Positions 24,700 to 32,971 of a stretch of 50,256 bases of DNA are shown in pieces. Below the pieces are notes generated by a model that was not told the origin of the DNA, ran no database searches, and was given only the letters and a program-made list of their open reading frames with translations. Where the stretch lies: positions 1-50,256 of the forward strand of contig NZ_JAGGPA010000014.1 in the NCBI RefSeq assembly GCF_018614035.1, given 5' to 3'. The DNA is from Streptomyces sp. ISL-96. GTDB taxonomy: Bacteria > Actinomycetota > Actinomycetes > Streptomycetales > Streptomycetaceae. Position 1 is the first letter of the stretch; every line of letters begins with the position of its first letter. The translations under genes and the position numbers were made by a program.

Positions 24700-25848
24700 G
24701 TGGTTCTGAAAACCTTCGGCTGGTCGTTTGCCGTCACGGCACTCGGTCTAGCTTTCGCCGCCTGGCAGTGGGGGTGGGAGGCGTTCGGGGTCGTACTGAT
24801 CCTGTCGATCCTCGAGATCTCACTGTCCTTCGACAACGCGGTCGTCAACGCCGGAATCCTGAAGAAGATGAATGCCTTCTGGCAGAAGATCTTCCTCACG
24901 ATCGGCATCCTGATCGCTGTCTTCGGTATGCGGCTGGTCTTCCCTGTCGCCATCGTCGCGATCAGCGCCAAGGTCGGTCCCATCGAGGCGATTAAGCTCG
25001 CGATGGACAACCCCGAGCGGTACGAAGCCCTGGTCACGGACGCCCACCCGGCGATCGCGGCCTTCGGCGGCATGTTCCTGCTCATGATCTTCCTGGACTT
25101 CATTTTCGAGAACCGGGACATCAAGTGGCTCGGCTGGCTCGAGCGTCCGCTGGCCAAGCTCGGCAAGGTCGACATGCTGTCGGTCTGCATCGCACTCATC
25201 GTCCTGCTCGGTACGGCGATGACCTTCGCGACGCACGCGCACACCAGCACGGGATACCAGGACAAGTCGGCCACGGTACTGCTCGCCGGCGTCGCCGGTC
25301 TGATCACGTACCTCGTGGTCGGCGGTCTCTCCAGCCACTTCGAGAACAAGATCGAGGAAGAAGAGGAACGCGAGCACGAGGAGGAGGAGAAGGCCCTCGC
25401 GGAGGGCAAGGAAATCTCCGCCGTTGGCCTGGCCGGCAAGGCCGCCTTCTTCCTCTTCCTCTACCTGGAAGTCCTCGACGCCTCGTTCTCGTTCGACGGT
25501 GTCATCGGCGCCTTCGCCATCACGAACCACATCTTCTGGATGGCGCTCGGCCTCGGTATCGGCGCGATGTACGTACGTTCGCTCACGGTCTACCTGGTCC
25601 GCCAGGGGACCCTGGACGACTACGTCTACCTGGAGCACGGCGCGCACTACGCGATCGGCGCGCTCGCGGTCATCCTGCTGATCACCATCGAGCACCAGAT
25701 CAGCGAGTTCATCACCGGTCTCGTCGGTGTCTTCCTGATCGCCGCCTCGTTCTGGTCCTCGATCCGCCGTAACAAGGCGCTCGCGGCAGCCGAAGGGGGA
25801 GACGGTCCGGCCTCGGGGGACAAGACTGAGGTCCCGTCCGGGGTGTGA
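24700..25848 (+). CDS. DUF475/TerC-like integral membrane protein
   Basis: This 382-residue polytopic protein has eight to nine hydrophobic segments in two halves. Each half carries a TerC-superfamily acidic motif: LSILEISLSFDNAVVNAGIL and LEVLDASFSFDGVIGAFAIT. The intracellular loop EEEEEREHEEEEKALAEG is extremely acidic and could bind cations. TerC proteins are membrane anchors of the Ter system, some linked to Mn2+ handling. The GTG at 24700 has GGGG 6-9 bases upstream. The gene follows the two terD genes in an apparent operon, so it is a plausible membrane partner for the TerD proteins. Confidence 0.85.
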   Translation: MVLKTFGWSFAVTALGLAFAAWQWGWEAFGVVLILSILEISLSFDNAVVNAGILKKMNAFWQKIFLTIGILIAVFGMRLVFPVAIVAISAKVGPIEAIKLAMDNPERYEALVTDAHPAIAAFGGMFLLMIFLDFIFENRDIKWLGWLERPLAKLGKVDMLSVCIALIVLLGTAMTFATHAHTSTGYQDKSATVLLAGVAGLITYLVVGGLSSHFENKIEEEEEREHEEEEKALAEGKEISAVGLAGKAAFFLFLYLEVLDASFSFDGVIGAFAITNHIFWMALGLGIGAMYVRSLTVYLVRQGTLDDYVYLEHGAHYAIGALAVILLITIEHQISEFITGLVGVFLIAASFWSSIRRNKALAAAEGGDGPASGDKTEVPSGV

Positions 25849-25965
25849 CCCCGTAGGGATTGAGGAACGCTCCTCAGCGGGGCGGTCACGAGGCGTCGGC
25901 CTCGGGGCCGCCTCGCGGCGTTACCCGGCTTATACGAGCACGAGCCACCTGGGGGGTGGGGCGGG

Positions 25966-26709
25966 ATGGCCATCTGGGACAGCCTGCGGCGGGACAGGTC
26001 GGCCGAGCAGTTCGCGTCCGGCAGCGCGGCGAGCAACGCGATCGAACTGACCAAGCGGAACCCGTCGGTCTCGCTCACCAAGCAGGGCGCGACCACCGGC
26101 AATCTGCGCGTCAATCTTTCGTGGCGGATGCGGACCTCGGACATCGGGGGCAACAAGCCGCGGCGCAGTGGCAGCGTGCTGCGCCGGCCGTTCAAGTTCT
26201 TCCAGCCGGAACTCGTGCAGGCGCACACCCAGGGCGTGGTCAACGTCGACCTCGACCTCGGCTGCCTCTACGAGCTGGTGGACGGTACGAAGGGCGTCGT
26301 ACAGCCGCTGGGCAGCTTCTTCGGCAGCCTGAACGAGCCGCCGTACGTCAAGCTCAGCGGCGACGACCGCTTCGGCTCCCCGTCGGGCGAGACGATCTAC
26401 GTGAACCTCGACCACCGCGAGGAGATCAAGCGGCTGCTGGTCTTCGTCTACATCTACGACCAGACGCCGGCCTTCGACCGCACGCACGCGGTGGTGACGC
26501 TCTACCCGAGCAACGGGCCCCGGATCGAAATCGAACTGGACGAGCGCGCCCCGCAGGCGCGCTCGTGCGCCGTCTTCACCGTCGAGAACGCCAAGGGCGA
26601 CCTGATGGTGCGCCGCGAGGTGAAGTTCGTCTACGGCTTCCAGGCAGAGCTGGACCGCCTGTACGGATGGGGTCTGCAATGGGGCCGCGGCTACAAGACG
26701 AAGGCGTGA
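25966..26709 (+). CDS. TerA-like tellurium resistance protein
   Basis: This 247-residue soluble protein resembles the TerA branch of the TerD superfamily. It begins MAIWDSLRRDRSAEQF and includes SVSLTKQGATTGNLRVNLSW, VDLDLGCLYELVDGTKGVVQ, LSGDDRFGSPSGETIYVNLD and REVKFVYGFQAELDRLYGWG. The acidic DLDLGCLYEL corresponds to the [10 protein letters not shown] metal site of TerD. It lacks the TerD C-terminal tail. GGGGTGGGGCGG just upstream provides the ribosome site. It is convergent with the next TerD gene and 117 bp from the DUF475 gene. Confidence 0.8.
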   Translation: MAIWDSLRRDRSAEQFASGSAASNAIELTKRNPSVSLTKQGATTGNLRVNLSWRMRTSDIGGNKPRRSGSVLRRPFKFFQPELVQAHTQGVVNVDLDLGCLYELVDGTKGVVQPLGSFFGSLNEPPYVKLSGDDRFGSPSGETIYVNLDHREEIKRLLVFVYIYDQTPAFDRTHAVVTLYPSNGPRIEIELDERAPQARSCAVFTVENAKGDLMVRREVKFVYGFQAELDRLYGWGLQWGRGYKTKA

Positions 26710-26735
26710 GCAGCACCGCCCCCTACTGACCGCCC

Positions 26736-27536
26736 CTACTGACCGCGCACGAACTGCGGCCCCTGCGGCGGCAGCCGGAAGTTCGGGTCCGGAGCGAAGG
26801 CAGCGGCAGCGGCCGGCTGCGGATAGCCGTAGGCGGGCTGAGTCGAAGCCGACTGGGGGAAGCCGTAGGCGGGCGCAGGCGCGGCCGCGGGCTGCGGATA
26901 GCCGTACGCCGGCTGCATCGGCTGTGTGGGCTCCGAGGGCGCCGCCTGAGCAGGCGGCTCCGCCGGCTGAGCCGCCCCCTCCGTCTCGTCCACCGAGATC
27001 CCATGATCCGTGGCCAGCCCGATGAGCCCGTTCGAGTAGCCCTCGCCCAGCGCCCTGAACTTCCAGCCCTCACCGCGCCGGTACAGCTCCCCGCAGATCA
27101 GTGCGGTCTCCGCACCCGTCTCCGGCTTGACCTCGAAGTACGCGAGCGGCTCACCGCTCCCGGACGCGGTGGCGTCGTACACCTCGATGCACAGATCCCG
27201 CACGCGCTCGAACGGCACATCGTCCGTCGAGGCGACGATCAGAACCCGGTCCACGGCCGGCTCCAGCGCCGCGAGATCCGTCTGCACGGAGTCCGTCACG
27301 CCGTCGGGCAGGCGCTTCTTGCCCAGACTCCGCACCAGCCCGGAGGGGTGGCGGGGCTGGTTGTAGAAGACGAAGTCCTCGTCGGAGCGTACGCGCCGGT
27401 CGACGCCGAGCAGCAGGGCCGAGGCGTCCACTTCGGGGACGTCCGGGCCGGGGGTCCAGCGCAGCACAGCCCTTACGGCGGTGGCATCGAGCGGGACGTT
27501 CGAGCCCTTCAGCATGGCGTGCGTCATGTCGGTCAT
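26736..27536 (-). CDS. TerD-domain protein with Pro/Tyr-rich repeat tail
   Basis: This 266-residue protein has residues ~1-185 as a TerD domain (EVDASALLLGVDRRVRSDED, FVFYNQPRHPSGLVRSLGKK, PETGAETALICGELYRRGEG, GYSNGLIGLATDHGISVDE). The first metal loop is shorter than in TerD (PEVDASALLL). A ~75-residue disordered tail contains three PAYG(Y/F)PQ repeats between Pro/Ala stretches. Such tails often mediate binding or condensation. It is divergent from the lyase/PRTase/HAD operon, sharing a 167-bp promoter region, so it is probably co-controlled with that pathway. GGGAGG precedes the ATG. Confidence 0.85.
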   Translation of the reverse strand: MTDMTHAMLKGSNVPLDATAVRAVLRWTPGPDVPEVDASALLLGVDRRVRSDEDFVFYNQPRHPSGLVRSLGKKRLPDGVTDSVQTDLAALEPAVDRVLIVASTDDVPFERVRDLCIEVYDATASGSGEPLAYFEVKPETGAETALICGELYRRGEGWKFRALGEGYSNGLIGLATDHGISVDETEGAAQPAEPPAQAAPSEPTQPMQPAYGYPQPAAAPAPAYGFPQSASTQPAYGYPQPAAAAAFAPDPNFRLPPQGPQFVRGQ

Positions 27537-27592
27537 CCTGCCTCCCCAGGCCTCCCCCGGACAACGCGGGGCCCCTTCCAGGCATAGCTGCT

Positions 27593-27650
27593 TTCACGTG
27601 GGTAACCTGAAATTCACGTATGCGGGGAACTCTTGACACCACCCCTACGT
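27593..27650 (+). promoter_or_regulatory. candidate ECF-type promoter and TTCACGT direct repeat
   Basis: GGAAC (27626-27630) and CGT (27648-27650) are 17 bases apart, the pattern of ECF sigma promoters, reading toward the C-C lyase gene. Upstream, TTCACGT occurs twice (27593-27599, 27613-27619) exactly 20 bp apart, two helical turns. A TTGACA at 27633 lacks a well-placed -10. All of this lies in the divergent gap between the TerD-tail gene and the lyase operon. Confidence 0.4.
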
Positions 27651-27703
27651 ACTATTACCGGCCATACAAGGATGCGCCGACACGGCGGCACGGGGGGTTT
27701 TTC

Positions 27704-28873
27704 ATGCGTCATTTCGGACATATTCCGCCCCCTGTCCGGGAGAATCTCTTCCATCAGGAGCCCGTGGCGTTCGATGCCGGGTCCTCGGCCCGTACGCTCT
27801 CCGCCGCTCTCGGCGCCACGCTCTACAGCCCGGCCACCCGGCCGCGACTCGCTGACGACGTGGCGAAGCAGGCGGGGCGCGGAGTCGTCTCGATGGTGCT
27901 CTGCCTGGAAGATTCTATCGACGACGGGGAAGTCACCGGCGCCGAGGAGAACCTCGTCCGGCAGTTCGCGGAGCTCGACGCGCGCGGCCTGGAGCTGCCG
28001 CTGCTGTTCGTCCGGGTCCGGGAGCCCGCCCAGATTCCCGATCTGGTGCACCGGCTCGGCCCCTCGGCCCGACTGTTGTCCGGATTCGTACTGCCGAAGT
28101 TCACCGAAGAGCGGGGCGTCGCCTTCCTGGAGGCGCTCACGGCCGCGGAGGCGGTGAGCGGTCACCGCCTCTTCGCGATGCCCGTACTGGAATCGCCGCA
28201 GCTGCTCCACCTGGAGAGCCGGGCGGAGACACTCGCGGGCATCGCCCGCACGGTCGACAAGTACCGGGAGCGGGTGCTGGCGCTGCGGCTGGGCGTCACC
28301 GACTTCTGCTCGGCGTACGGGCTGCGCAGGTCGCCCGACATGACGGCGTACGACGTCCAGATCGTGGCCGGGGTCATCGCTGACGTGGTGAATGTGCTCG
28401 GACGCTCGGACGGCACGGGCTTCACGATCACCGGCCCGGTGTGGGAGTACTTCCGCGTCCAGGAGCGGATGTTCAAGCCGCAGCTGCGCCGCAGCCCCTT
28501 TGTGGGGCAGGCGGAGGCGCTGCGCGCGTCGCTCATCGAGCACGACATGGACGGTTTGCTGCGGGAGATCTCGCTCGACCGCGCCAACGGGCTGCTGGGC
28601 AAGACCTGCATCCACCCTTCACACGTGCTGCCCGTGCACGCGCTGTCGGTGGTCAGCCACGAGGAATTCAGCGACGCGCAGGACATTCTGCGGCCGGAGC
28701 GGGGCGGTGGCGGAGTGATGCGTTCCGCGTATACGAACAAGATGAACGAAGTGAAGCCGCACCGCGCGTGGGCCGAGCGCACGCTGCTGCGGGCCGAGGT
28801 CTTCGGGGTGGCACGCGAGGACGTCGGTTTCGTGGAGCTGCTGACAGCGGGAATAGCGGGAATAACCGACTGA
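27704..28873 (+). CDS. TIM-barrel C-C bond lyase (HpcH/citrate-lyase-like) of the Ter pathway
   Basis: This 389-residue protein has an HpcH/HpaI-citrate lyase beta-type barrel. Key segments are TLYSPATRPRLADDVAKQAG, VVSMVLCLEDSIDDGEVTGA (acidic metal-binding ED), LLSGFVLPKFTEERG, HRLFAMPVLESPQLLH (catalytic Glu region) and LRLGVTDFCSAYGLRRSPD. It ends with KTCIHPSHVLPVHALS. Comparative genomics of Ter systems (Anantharaman, Iyer and Aravind) described a C-C lyase of this kind next to PRTase/TRSP and HAD genes. Its substrate is unknown. The next start is 1 base after this stop (TGAGATG), so coupling is tight. ATG 27704 has GGGGGG upstream. Confidence 0.83.
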   Translation: MRHFGHIPPPVRENLFHQEPVAFDAGSSARTLSAALGATLYSPATRPRLADDVAKQAGRGVVSMVLCLEDSIDDGEVTGAEENLVRQFAELDARGLELPLLFVRVREPAQIPDLVHRLGPSARLLSGFVLPKFTEERGVAFLEALTAAEAVSGHRLFAMPVLESPQLLHLESRAETLAGIARTVDKYRERVLALRLGVTDFCSAYGLRRSPDMTAYDVQIVAGVIADVVNVLGRSDGTGFTITGPVWEYFRVQERMFKPQLRRSPFVGQAEALRASLIEHDMDGLLREISLDRANGLLGKTCIHPSHVLPVHALSVVSHEEFSDAQDILRPERGGGGVMRSAYTNKMNEVKPHRAWAERTLLRAEVFGVAREDVGFVELLTAGIAGITD

Positions 28874-28874
28874 G

Positions 28875-31436
28875 ATGGGGACGGACGAAGTGGTGTGGTC
28901 GGGAACGTGGGTCGCGGAGCGGCTCGGCGTCGAACTCGTCGGTGACGGCGACGGGCAGGGGCCGGGCGGGCTGCACGATCTGCTGGGCCTGGCCCTGCGC
29001 CGCAACCCGAAGCGGGCCCATCTGCTGGTGTCGAACGTGCTGGGCAAGCACGTACCGCAGCTGCCGTCGCGGGTGTACGGCGCCGGATTCGCGCTCGGCG
29101 AGGACGTACGGAAACTGCTGGGCGAAGAGGCGGCCCGGCGCGCCGTGGTCCTCGGGTACGCCGAGACGGCGACCGGGCTCGGCCACGCGGTGGCGGACGG
29201 CGTCGGCGTAGCGCCGTACCTCCACTCGACGCGGCGGCCGGTGGACGGCGTCGCGACGGCGGGCGGCTTCGAGGAGTCCCACTCGCACGCCACCTCGCAC
29301 CTGCTGCTGCCGGAGGATCCCGCGCTGCTGGCCGGGGAAGGGCCGCTCGTCCTCGTCGACGACGAGTTCTCCACCGGCAACACGGTGCTCAACACCATCC
29401 GCGACCTGCACGAGCGCTACCCGCGCGAGCAGTACGTGATCGTGGCCCTGGTCGACATGCGCTCGGTGCGGGACCGGGAGCGGCTGGAGGAATTCGCGCG
29501 GGAAATCGGCGCCCGGGTCGACCTGATCGCGATGGCCTCGGGCACGGTCCGCCTGCCGGCGGACGTACTGGCGAAGGGCCAGGCCTTGGTGGCGCGGTAC
29601 GACGACACGGCTGCTGCTACCGCTGGGGCTCCTGGGACGGCCATGGGCGCCCCAGGAGCCCCAGGAGCCCTACAGGGGCTCCTGCACGCCCCTCCCGTGG
29701 CTGCCACGCCCGCCCGCGTCGAGCTGGGCTGGCCCGGCGGCGTGCCCGACGGGGGACGGCACGGGTTCGGTCCCGCGCACCGGGCCCTGCTGGAGGACTC
29801 GCTGCCGGGTATGGCGGAACGTATCGCCGGGGAGCTGCCCGAAGACGCCCGCCGGGTGCTGGTCCTCGGTTTCGAGGAGCTGATGTACGCACCGCTCAGG
29901 CTGGCCACCGCCCTGGAGGAGCGGGTCGACGCCGAGGTGCGGTACTCGACCACCACCCGCTCACCCGTGCTCGCCGTCGACGACCCGGGCTACGCGATAC
30001 GCACGCGGATCGTCTTCCCCGCGCACGACAACCCCGCCGACGGCCCCGGCGCGCGGTACGCCTACAACGTCGCGGGCGCCGGCTTCGACGTGGTCGTCGC
30101 CGTTGTCGACTCCGCCGCCGACACCCCCGAACTGCACGCCCCGGACGGCCTGCTCGCCCGCCTCGCCGCCCATACCGGGCACGTGGTGCTGGCGGTCGTC
30201 CCTTCGTACACACCCGGCCCTTCGCACATGCCCGGTCCTTCCCGCATCCCCGGTGTCCCCCAACGGCAGGAGCCGCCCATGCCCGAGCCCCTCCGCGGCC
30301 CCGCCTTCTCCTCCTACGCGCCCGAGGACGTCGGCTGGCTCCTCCAGGACCTCTCGGACGTCGAGCTGGAGGCCCCGACGGAGGAGCGCGAGGAGGCGAT
30401 CCAGAGCGGCGGCGCCCACTACGCCGAGTCGCTGCCCGTCGAGTACCAGCCGAGCCCCCAGTACCAGCAGCTCTTCATGGCGGCCCTGGAGACGTCGGCG
30501 GCCCGTATCGCCCGCGCCGTGGCCACCGTCACCGAGACGGTCCTCGCCGAGCGCTCACCGCGCCCCGTGCTGGTCTCCCTCGCCCGCGCCGGCACGCCCG
30601 TCGGCGTACTGATGCGCCGCTACGCCCAGCACCGGCACGGGCTCGACCTCCCGCACTACGCCGTCTCCATCGTCCGCGGCCGCGGCATCGACGAGACCGC
30701 CCTGCGCTGGCTCGCCGCACACCACGACCCGGCCGATGTCGTCTTCGTCGACGGCTGGACGGGCAAGGGCGCGATCACCCGTGAACTCGCCGAAGCGCTG
30801 GACAACTTCGCCGCCACCACCGGCATCGGCGGATTCGACCCCGAGATCGCCGTCCTCGCCGACCCCGGCGGCTGCGTGAAGACGTACGGCACCCGCGAGG
30901 ACTTCCTCATCCCCTCCGCCTGCCTCAACTCCACTGTCTCCGGCCTGATTTCGCGTACGGTCCTGCGGTCCGACCTGGTCGGCCCCGACGACTTCCACGG
31001 GGCGAAGTTCTACCGCGAACTCGCCGACAACGACGTGTCCGGTCACTTCCTCGACACCGTCGCCGCCCGCTTCGACGAAATCGCGGACGCCGTGGACGCC
31101 GACGTGAAGGAGCTGCTCTCGGCGGACCGTGCCCCGACCTGGGAGGGCTGGGCGGCGGTCGAGCGGATCAGTGAGGAGTACGGCATCCACGACGTGAACC
31201 TCGTCAAGCCCGGTGTCGGCGAGACGACTCGCGTCCTGCTGCGCCGCGTCCCCTGGAAGATCCTCGCGAAGCGCGACGCCGGCGCCGACCTCGACCACGT
31301 GCGTCTCCTGGCGGAGCAGCGCGGCGTACCGGTCGAGGAGGTCGACGGCCTCCCGTACACCTGCGTCGGGCTGATCCACCCCAAGTACACACGTGGCGCC
31401 ACCGGCGCGGACGGCAAGGCGGTGGCAGCGAAGTGA
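28875..31436 (+). CDS. four-module PRTase-TRSP-PRTase-PELOTA fusion protein
   Basis: This is an 853-residue cytoplasmic protein. Residues 1-240 are a phosphoribosyltransferase-like domain with the PRPP loop LVLVDDEFSTGNTVLN (159-173). Residues ~285-450 are the TRSP module, with its name-giving T361-R-S-P364 in YSTTTRSPVLAVDD. A Pro-rich linker follows (445-470). Residues ~500-745 are a second PRTase-like domain, formerly called StiP, with a PRPP-like loop VVFVDGWTGKGAI (622-634). Residues ~755-840 resemble the PELOTA RNA-binding module (VGETTRVLLRRVPWKILAKR, GVPVEEVDGLPYTCVGLIHP). These modules were described in Ter-linked clusters and predicted to build a nucleoside-like metabolite; whether other streptomycetes also fuse all four needs a search. 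Chemistry is unproven. The stop overlaps the HAD start. Confidence 0.85.
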   Translation: MGTDEVVWSGTWVAERLGVELVGDGDGQGPGGLHDLLGLALRRNPKRAHLLVSNVLGKHVPQLPSRVYGAGFALGEDVRKLLGEEAARRAVVLGYAETATGLGHAVADGVGVAPYLHSTRRPVDGVATAGGFEESHSHATSHLLLPEDPALLAGEGPLVLVDDEFSTGNTVLNTIRDLHERYPREQYVIVALVDMRSVRDRERLEEFAREIGARVDLIAMASGTVRLPADVLAKGQALVARYDDTAAATAGAPGTAMGAPGAPGALQGLLHAPPVAATPARVELGWPGGVPDGGRHGFGPAHRALLEDSLPGMAERIAGELPEDARRVLVLGFEELMYAPLRLATALEERVDAEVRYSTTTRSPVLAVDDPGYAIRTRIVFPAHDNPADGPGARYAYNVAGAGFDVVVAVVDSAADTPELHAPDGLLARLAAHTGHVVLAVVPSYTPGPSHMPGPSRIPGVPQRQEPPMPEPLRGPAFSSYAPEDVGWLLQDLSDVELEAPTEEREEAIQSGGAHYAESLPVEYQPSPQYQQLFMAALETSAARIARAVATVTETVLAERSPRPVLVSLARAGTPVGVLMRRYAQHRHGLDLPHYAVSIVRGRGIDETALRWLAAHHDPADVVFVDGWTGKGAITRELAEALDNFAATTGIGGFDPEIAVLADPGGCVKTYGTREDFLIPSACLNSTVSGLISRTVLRSDLVGPDDFHGAKFYRELADNDVSGHFLDTVAARFDEIADAVDADVKELLSADRAPTWEGWAAVERISEEYGIHDVNLVKPGVGETTRVLLRRVPWKILAKRDAGADLDHVRLLAEQRGVPVEEVDGLPYTCVGLIHPKYTRGATGADGKAVAAK

Positions 31437-32260
31437 CCAGCCACCCTCCCGTCCTGATCGCCAGCGACCTCGACCGCACCCTGATCTACTCCACCGCCGC
31501 GCTCGGCCTGCGCATGCCCGACGCCCAGGCGCCGCGCCTGCTGTGCGTGGAGGTGTACGAGAGCAAGCCGCTCTCGTACGTCACCGAGACCGCCGCCGCC
31601 CTGATGGCGCAGCTCGCCGCCGGGACCTGCTTCGTACCGACGACCACCCGCACCCGCGAGCAGTACCACCGGATCCGGCTCCCCGTCCCCACCCCCGCCT
31701 TCGCGATCTGCGCCAATGGCGGCCACCTGCTGGTCGACGGAGTGTCCGACCCGGACTGGCAGGCTCAGGTGGCCACGACACTCGCGGACGAGTGCGCCTC
31801 CCTGGCCGAGGTCCGCGCCCACCTCGTCGCCGCGGCCGACCCCGCCTGGCTGCTCAAGGAGCGGGTGGCGGAGGACCTCTTCGCGTACCTCGTCGTCGAA
31901 CGCGCGCTGCTGCCGGACGAATGGGTCAAGGAACTCGGCGAGTGGGCGGAGGAACGAGGCTGGACGGTCTCCCTCCAGGGCCGCAAGATCTACGCCGTCC
32001 CGAAGCCGCTCACCAAGAGCGCGGCCATGCGCGAGGTGGCCCGCCGCACCGGCGCCACCCTCACCCTCGCCGCAGGTGACTCCCTCCTCGACGCGGACCT
32101 GCTGCTGGCGGCGGACTACGGCTGGCGGCCGGGACACGGCGAGCTGGCCGACACGGGCTGGACCGCCCCACAGGTCACCGTGCTGCCGGAGGCCGGTGTC
32201 GCGGCGGGCGAGGAGATCCTGCGCTCCTTCATCCGCGCGGCCGGCCGACACCCGCTCTGA
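31433..32260 (+). CDS. HAD-family phosphatase of the Ter nucleoside-like pathway
   Basis: This 275-residue HAD hydrolase has motif I IASDLDRTLIYS (D12, D14), motif II Thr in CFVPTTTRTREQY, motif III Lys in VPKPLTKSAAM and motif IV LAAGDSLLDADLLLAADYG. A C2-type cap lies between motifs II and III. It would remove a phosphate, plausibly from the phosphoribosylated product of the preceding fusion enzyme. The start overlaps the upstream stop by 4 bp (GTGA), completing a coupled three-gene operon. After its stop there are only ~60 bp before the IS607-type element. Confidence 0.87.
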   Translation: MTSHPPVLIASDLDRTLIYSTAALGLRMPDAQAPRLLCVEVYESKPLSYVTETAAALMAQLAAGTCFVPTTTRTREQYHRIRLPVPTPAFAICANGGHLLVDGVSDPDWQAQVATTLADECASLAEVRAHLVAAADPAWLLKERVAEDLFAYLVVERALLPDEWVKELGEWAEERGWTVSLQGRKIYAVPKPLTKSAAMREVARRTGATLTLAAGDSLLDADLLLAADYGWRPGHGELADTGWTAPQVTVLPEAGVAAGEEILRSFIRAAGRHPL

Positions 32261-32290
32261 GCACCCGGCGGCGCAGAGGGGAGTATGCAA

Positions 32291-32323
32291 AGCTCGCCGG
32301 GGGACCTGACAGCTCGCCGGGGG
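32291..32323. repeat. 20-bp-spaced direct repeat AGCTCGCCGGGGG
   Basis: AGCTCGCCGGGGG occurs at 32291-32303 and again at 32311-32323, just after the HAD gene and at the probable left edge of the IS607-type element. The G-runs offer GG dinucleotides, the known insertion preference of IS607 elements. Confidence 0.6.
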
Positions 32324-32395
32324 GTATTCAACTGCTGTTGGACATGGTCGTTTGAGTGAGCGTAACCATGAGGTGGTGAGTGTCGTTGTCGTGGT

Positions 32396-32971
32396 GTGAA
32401 TCTGACGGAATGGGCGAAGGCGCAGGGTGTGCATCCGCAGACCGCGTATCGCTGGTTTCGTGAGGGGACGTTGCCGGTACCGGCTCAGAGGGTCGGTCCG
32501 CGCACAATCCTGGTGAACATGGAGTCCAGCACCACGCGCGGGCGGGTTGGTGGTGTCGGCCTGTATGCCCGGGTGTCCTCCCACGATCAGAAAGCGGATC
32601 TGGAACGTCAGGTCGCACGCTTGTCGGCGTGGGCCGTGAAGGCCGGACACCGTGTCGTGCGGGTCGAGTCCGAGATCGCCTCGGGCATGAACGGCTCCCG
32701 CACGAAGGCCCGTCGCCTGCTGGCCGACCCGGACGTGACCTGCGTGGTGATGGAGCACAAGGACCGGCTCGGCCGCATGAATGTGGAGCTGGTCGAAGCA
32801 GCCCTGTCCGGGACCGGGCGTCGCCTGATCGTTCTGGATGACGGTGAGATCGAAGACGACCTGGTGCGCGACATGGTGGAGGTGCTGACGTCGTTCTGCG
32901 CCCGCCTGTATGGCCGCAGGTCGGCGAGGAACCGGGCCATGAAAGCTGTGGAGGCGGCCGAGCGTGGCTGA
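32396..32971 (+). CDS. tnpA: IS607-family serine recombinase TnpA
   Basis: This 191-residue protein has an N-terminal MerR-like helix-turn-helix (LTEWAKAQGVHPQTAYRWFR) followed by GTLPVPAQRVG. A short serine recombinase domain comes next, with the nucleophile in VGLYARVSSHDQKADLERQV (S61). Further catalytic-core residues are in EIASGMNGSRTKARRLLADP, VVMEHKDRLGRMNVELVEAA and the C-terminal RSARNRAMKAVEAAE. The GTG at 32396 gives the standard length. IS607 TnpA catalyses excision and insertion into GG dinucleotides without target duplication. The stop overlaps the tnpB start by 8 bp. Confidence 0.92.
   Translation: MNLTEWAKAQGVHPQTAYRWFREGTLPVPAQRVGPRTILVNMESSTTRGRVGGVGLYARVSSHDQKADLERQVARLSAWAVKAGHRVVRVESEIASGMNGSRTKARRLLADPDVTCVVMEHKDRLGRMNVELVEAALSGTGRRLIVLDDGEIEDDLVRDMVEVLTSFCARLYGRRSARNRAMKAVEAAERG

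Noticed and set aside
27633..27660. Housekeeping promoter based on TTGACA at 27633
   Set aside because: No -10 element lies at 16-19 bases; TATTAC is only 14 bases away. The ECF-like boxes fit better.
32291..32323. Short direct repeat as a CRISPR array
   Set aside because: Only two 13-base G-rich units with a 7-base gap; no array architecture and no cas genes in the window.
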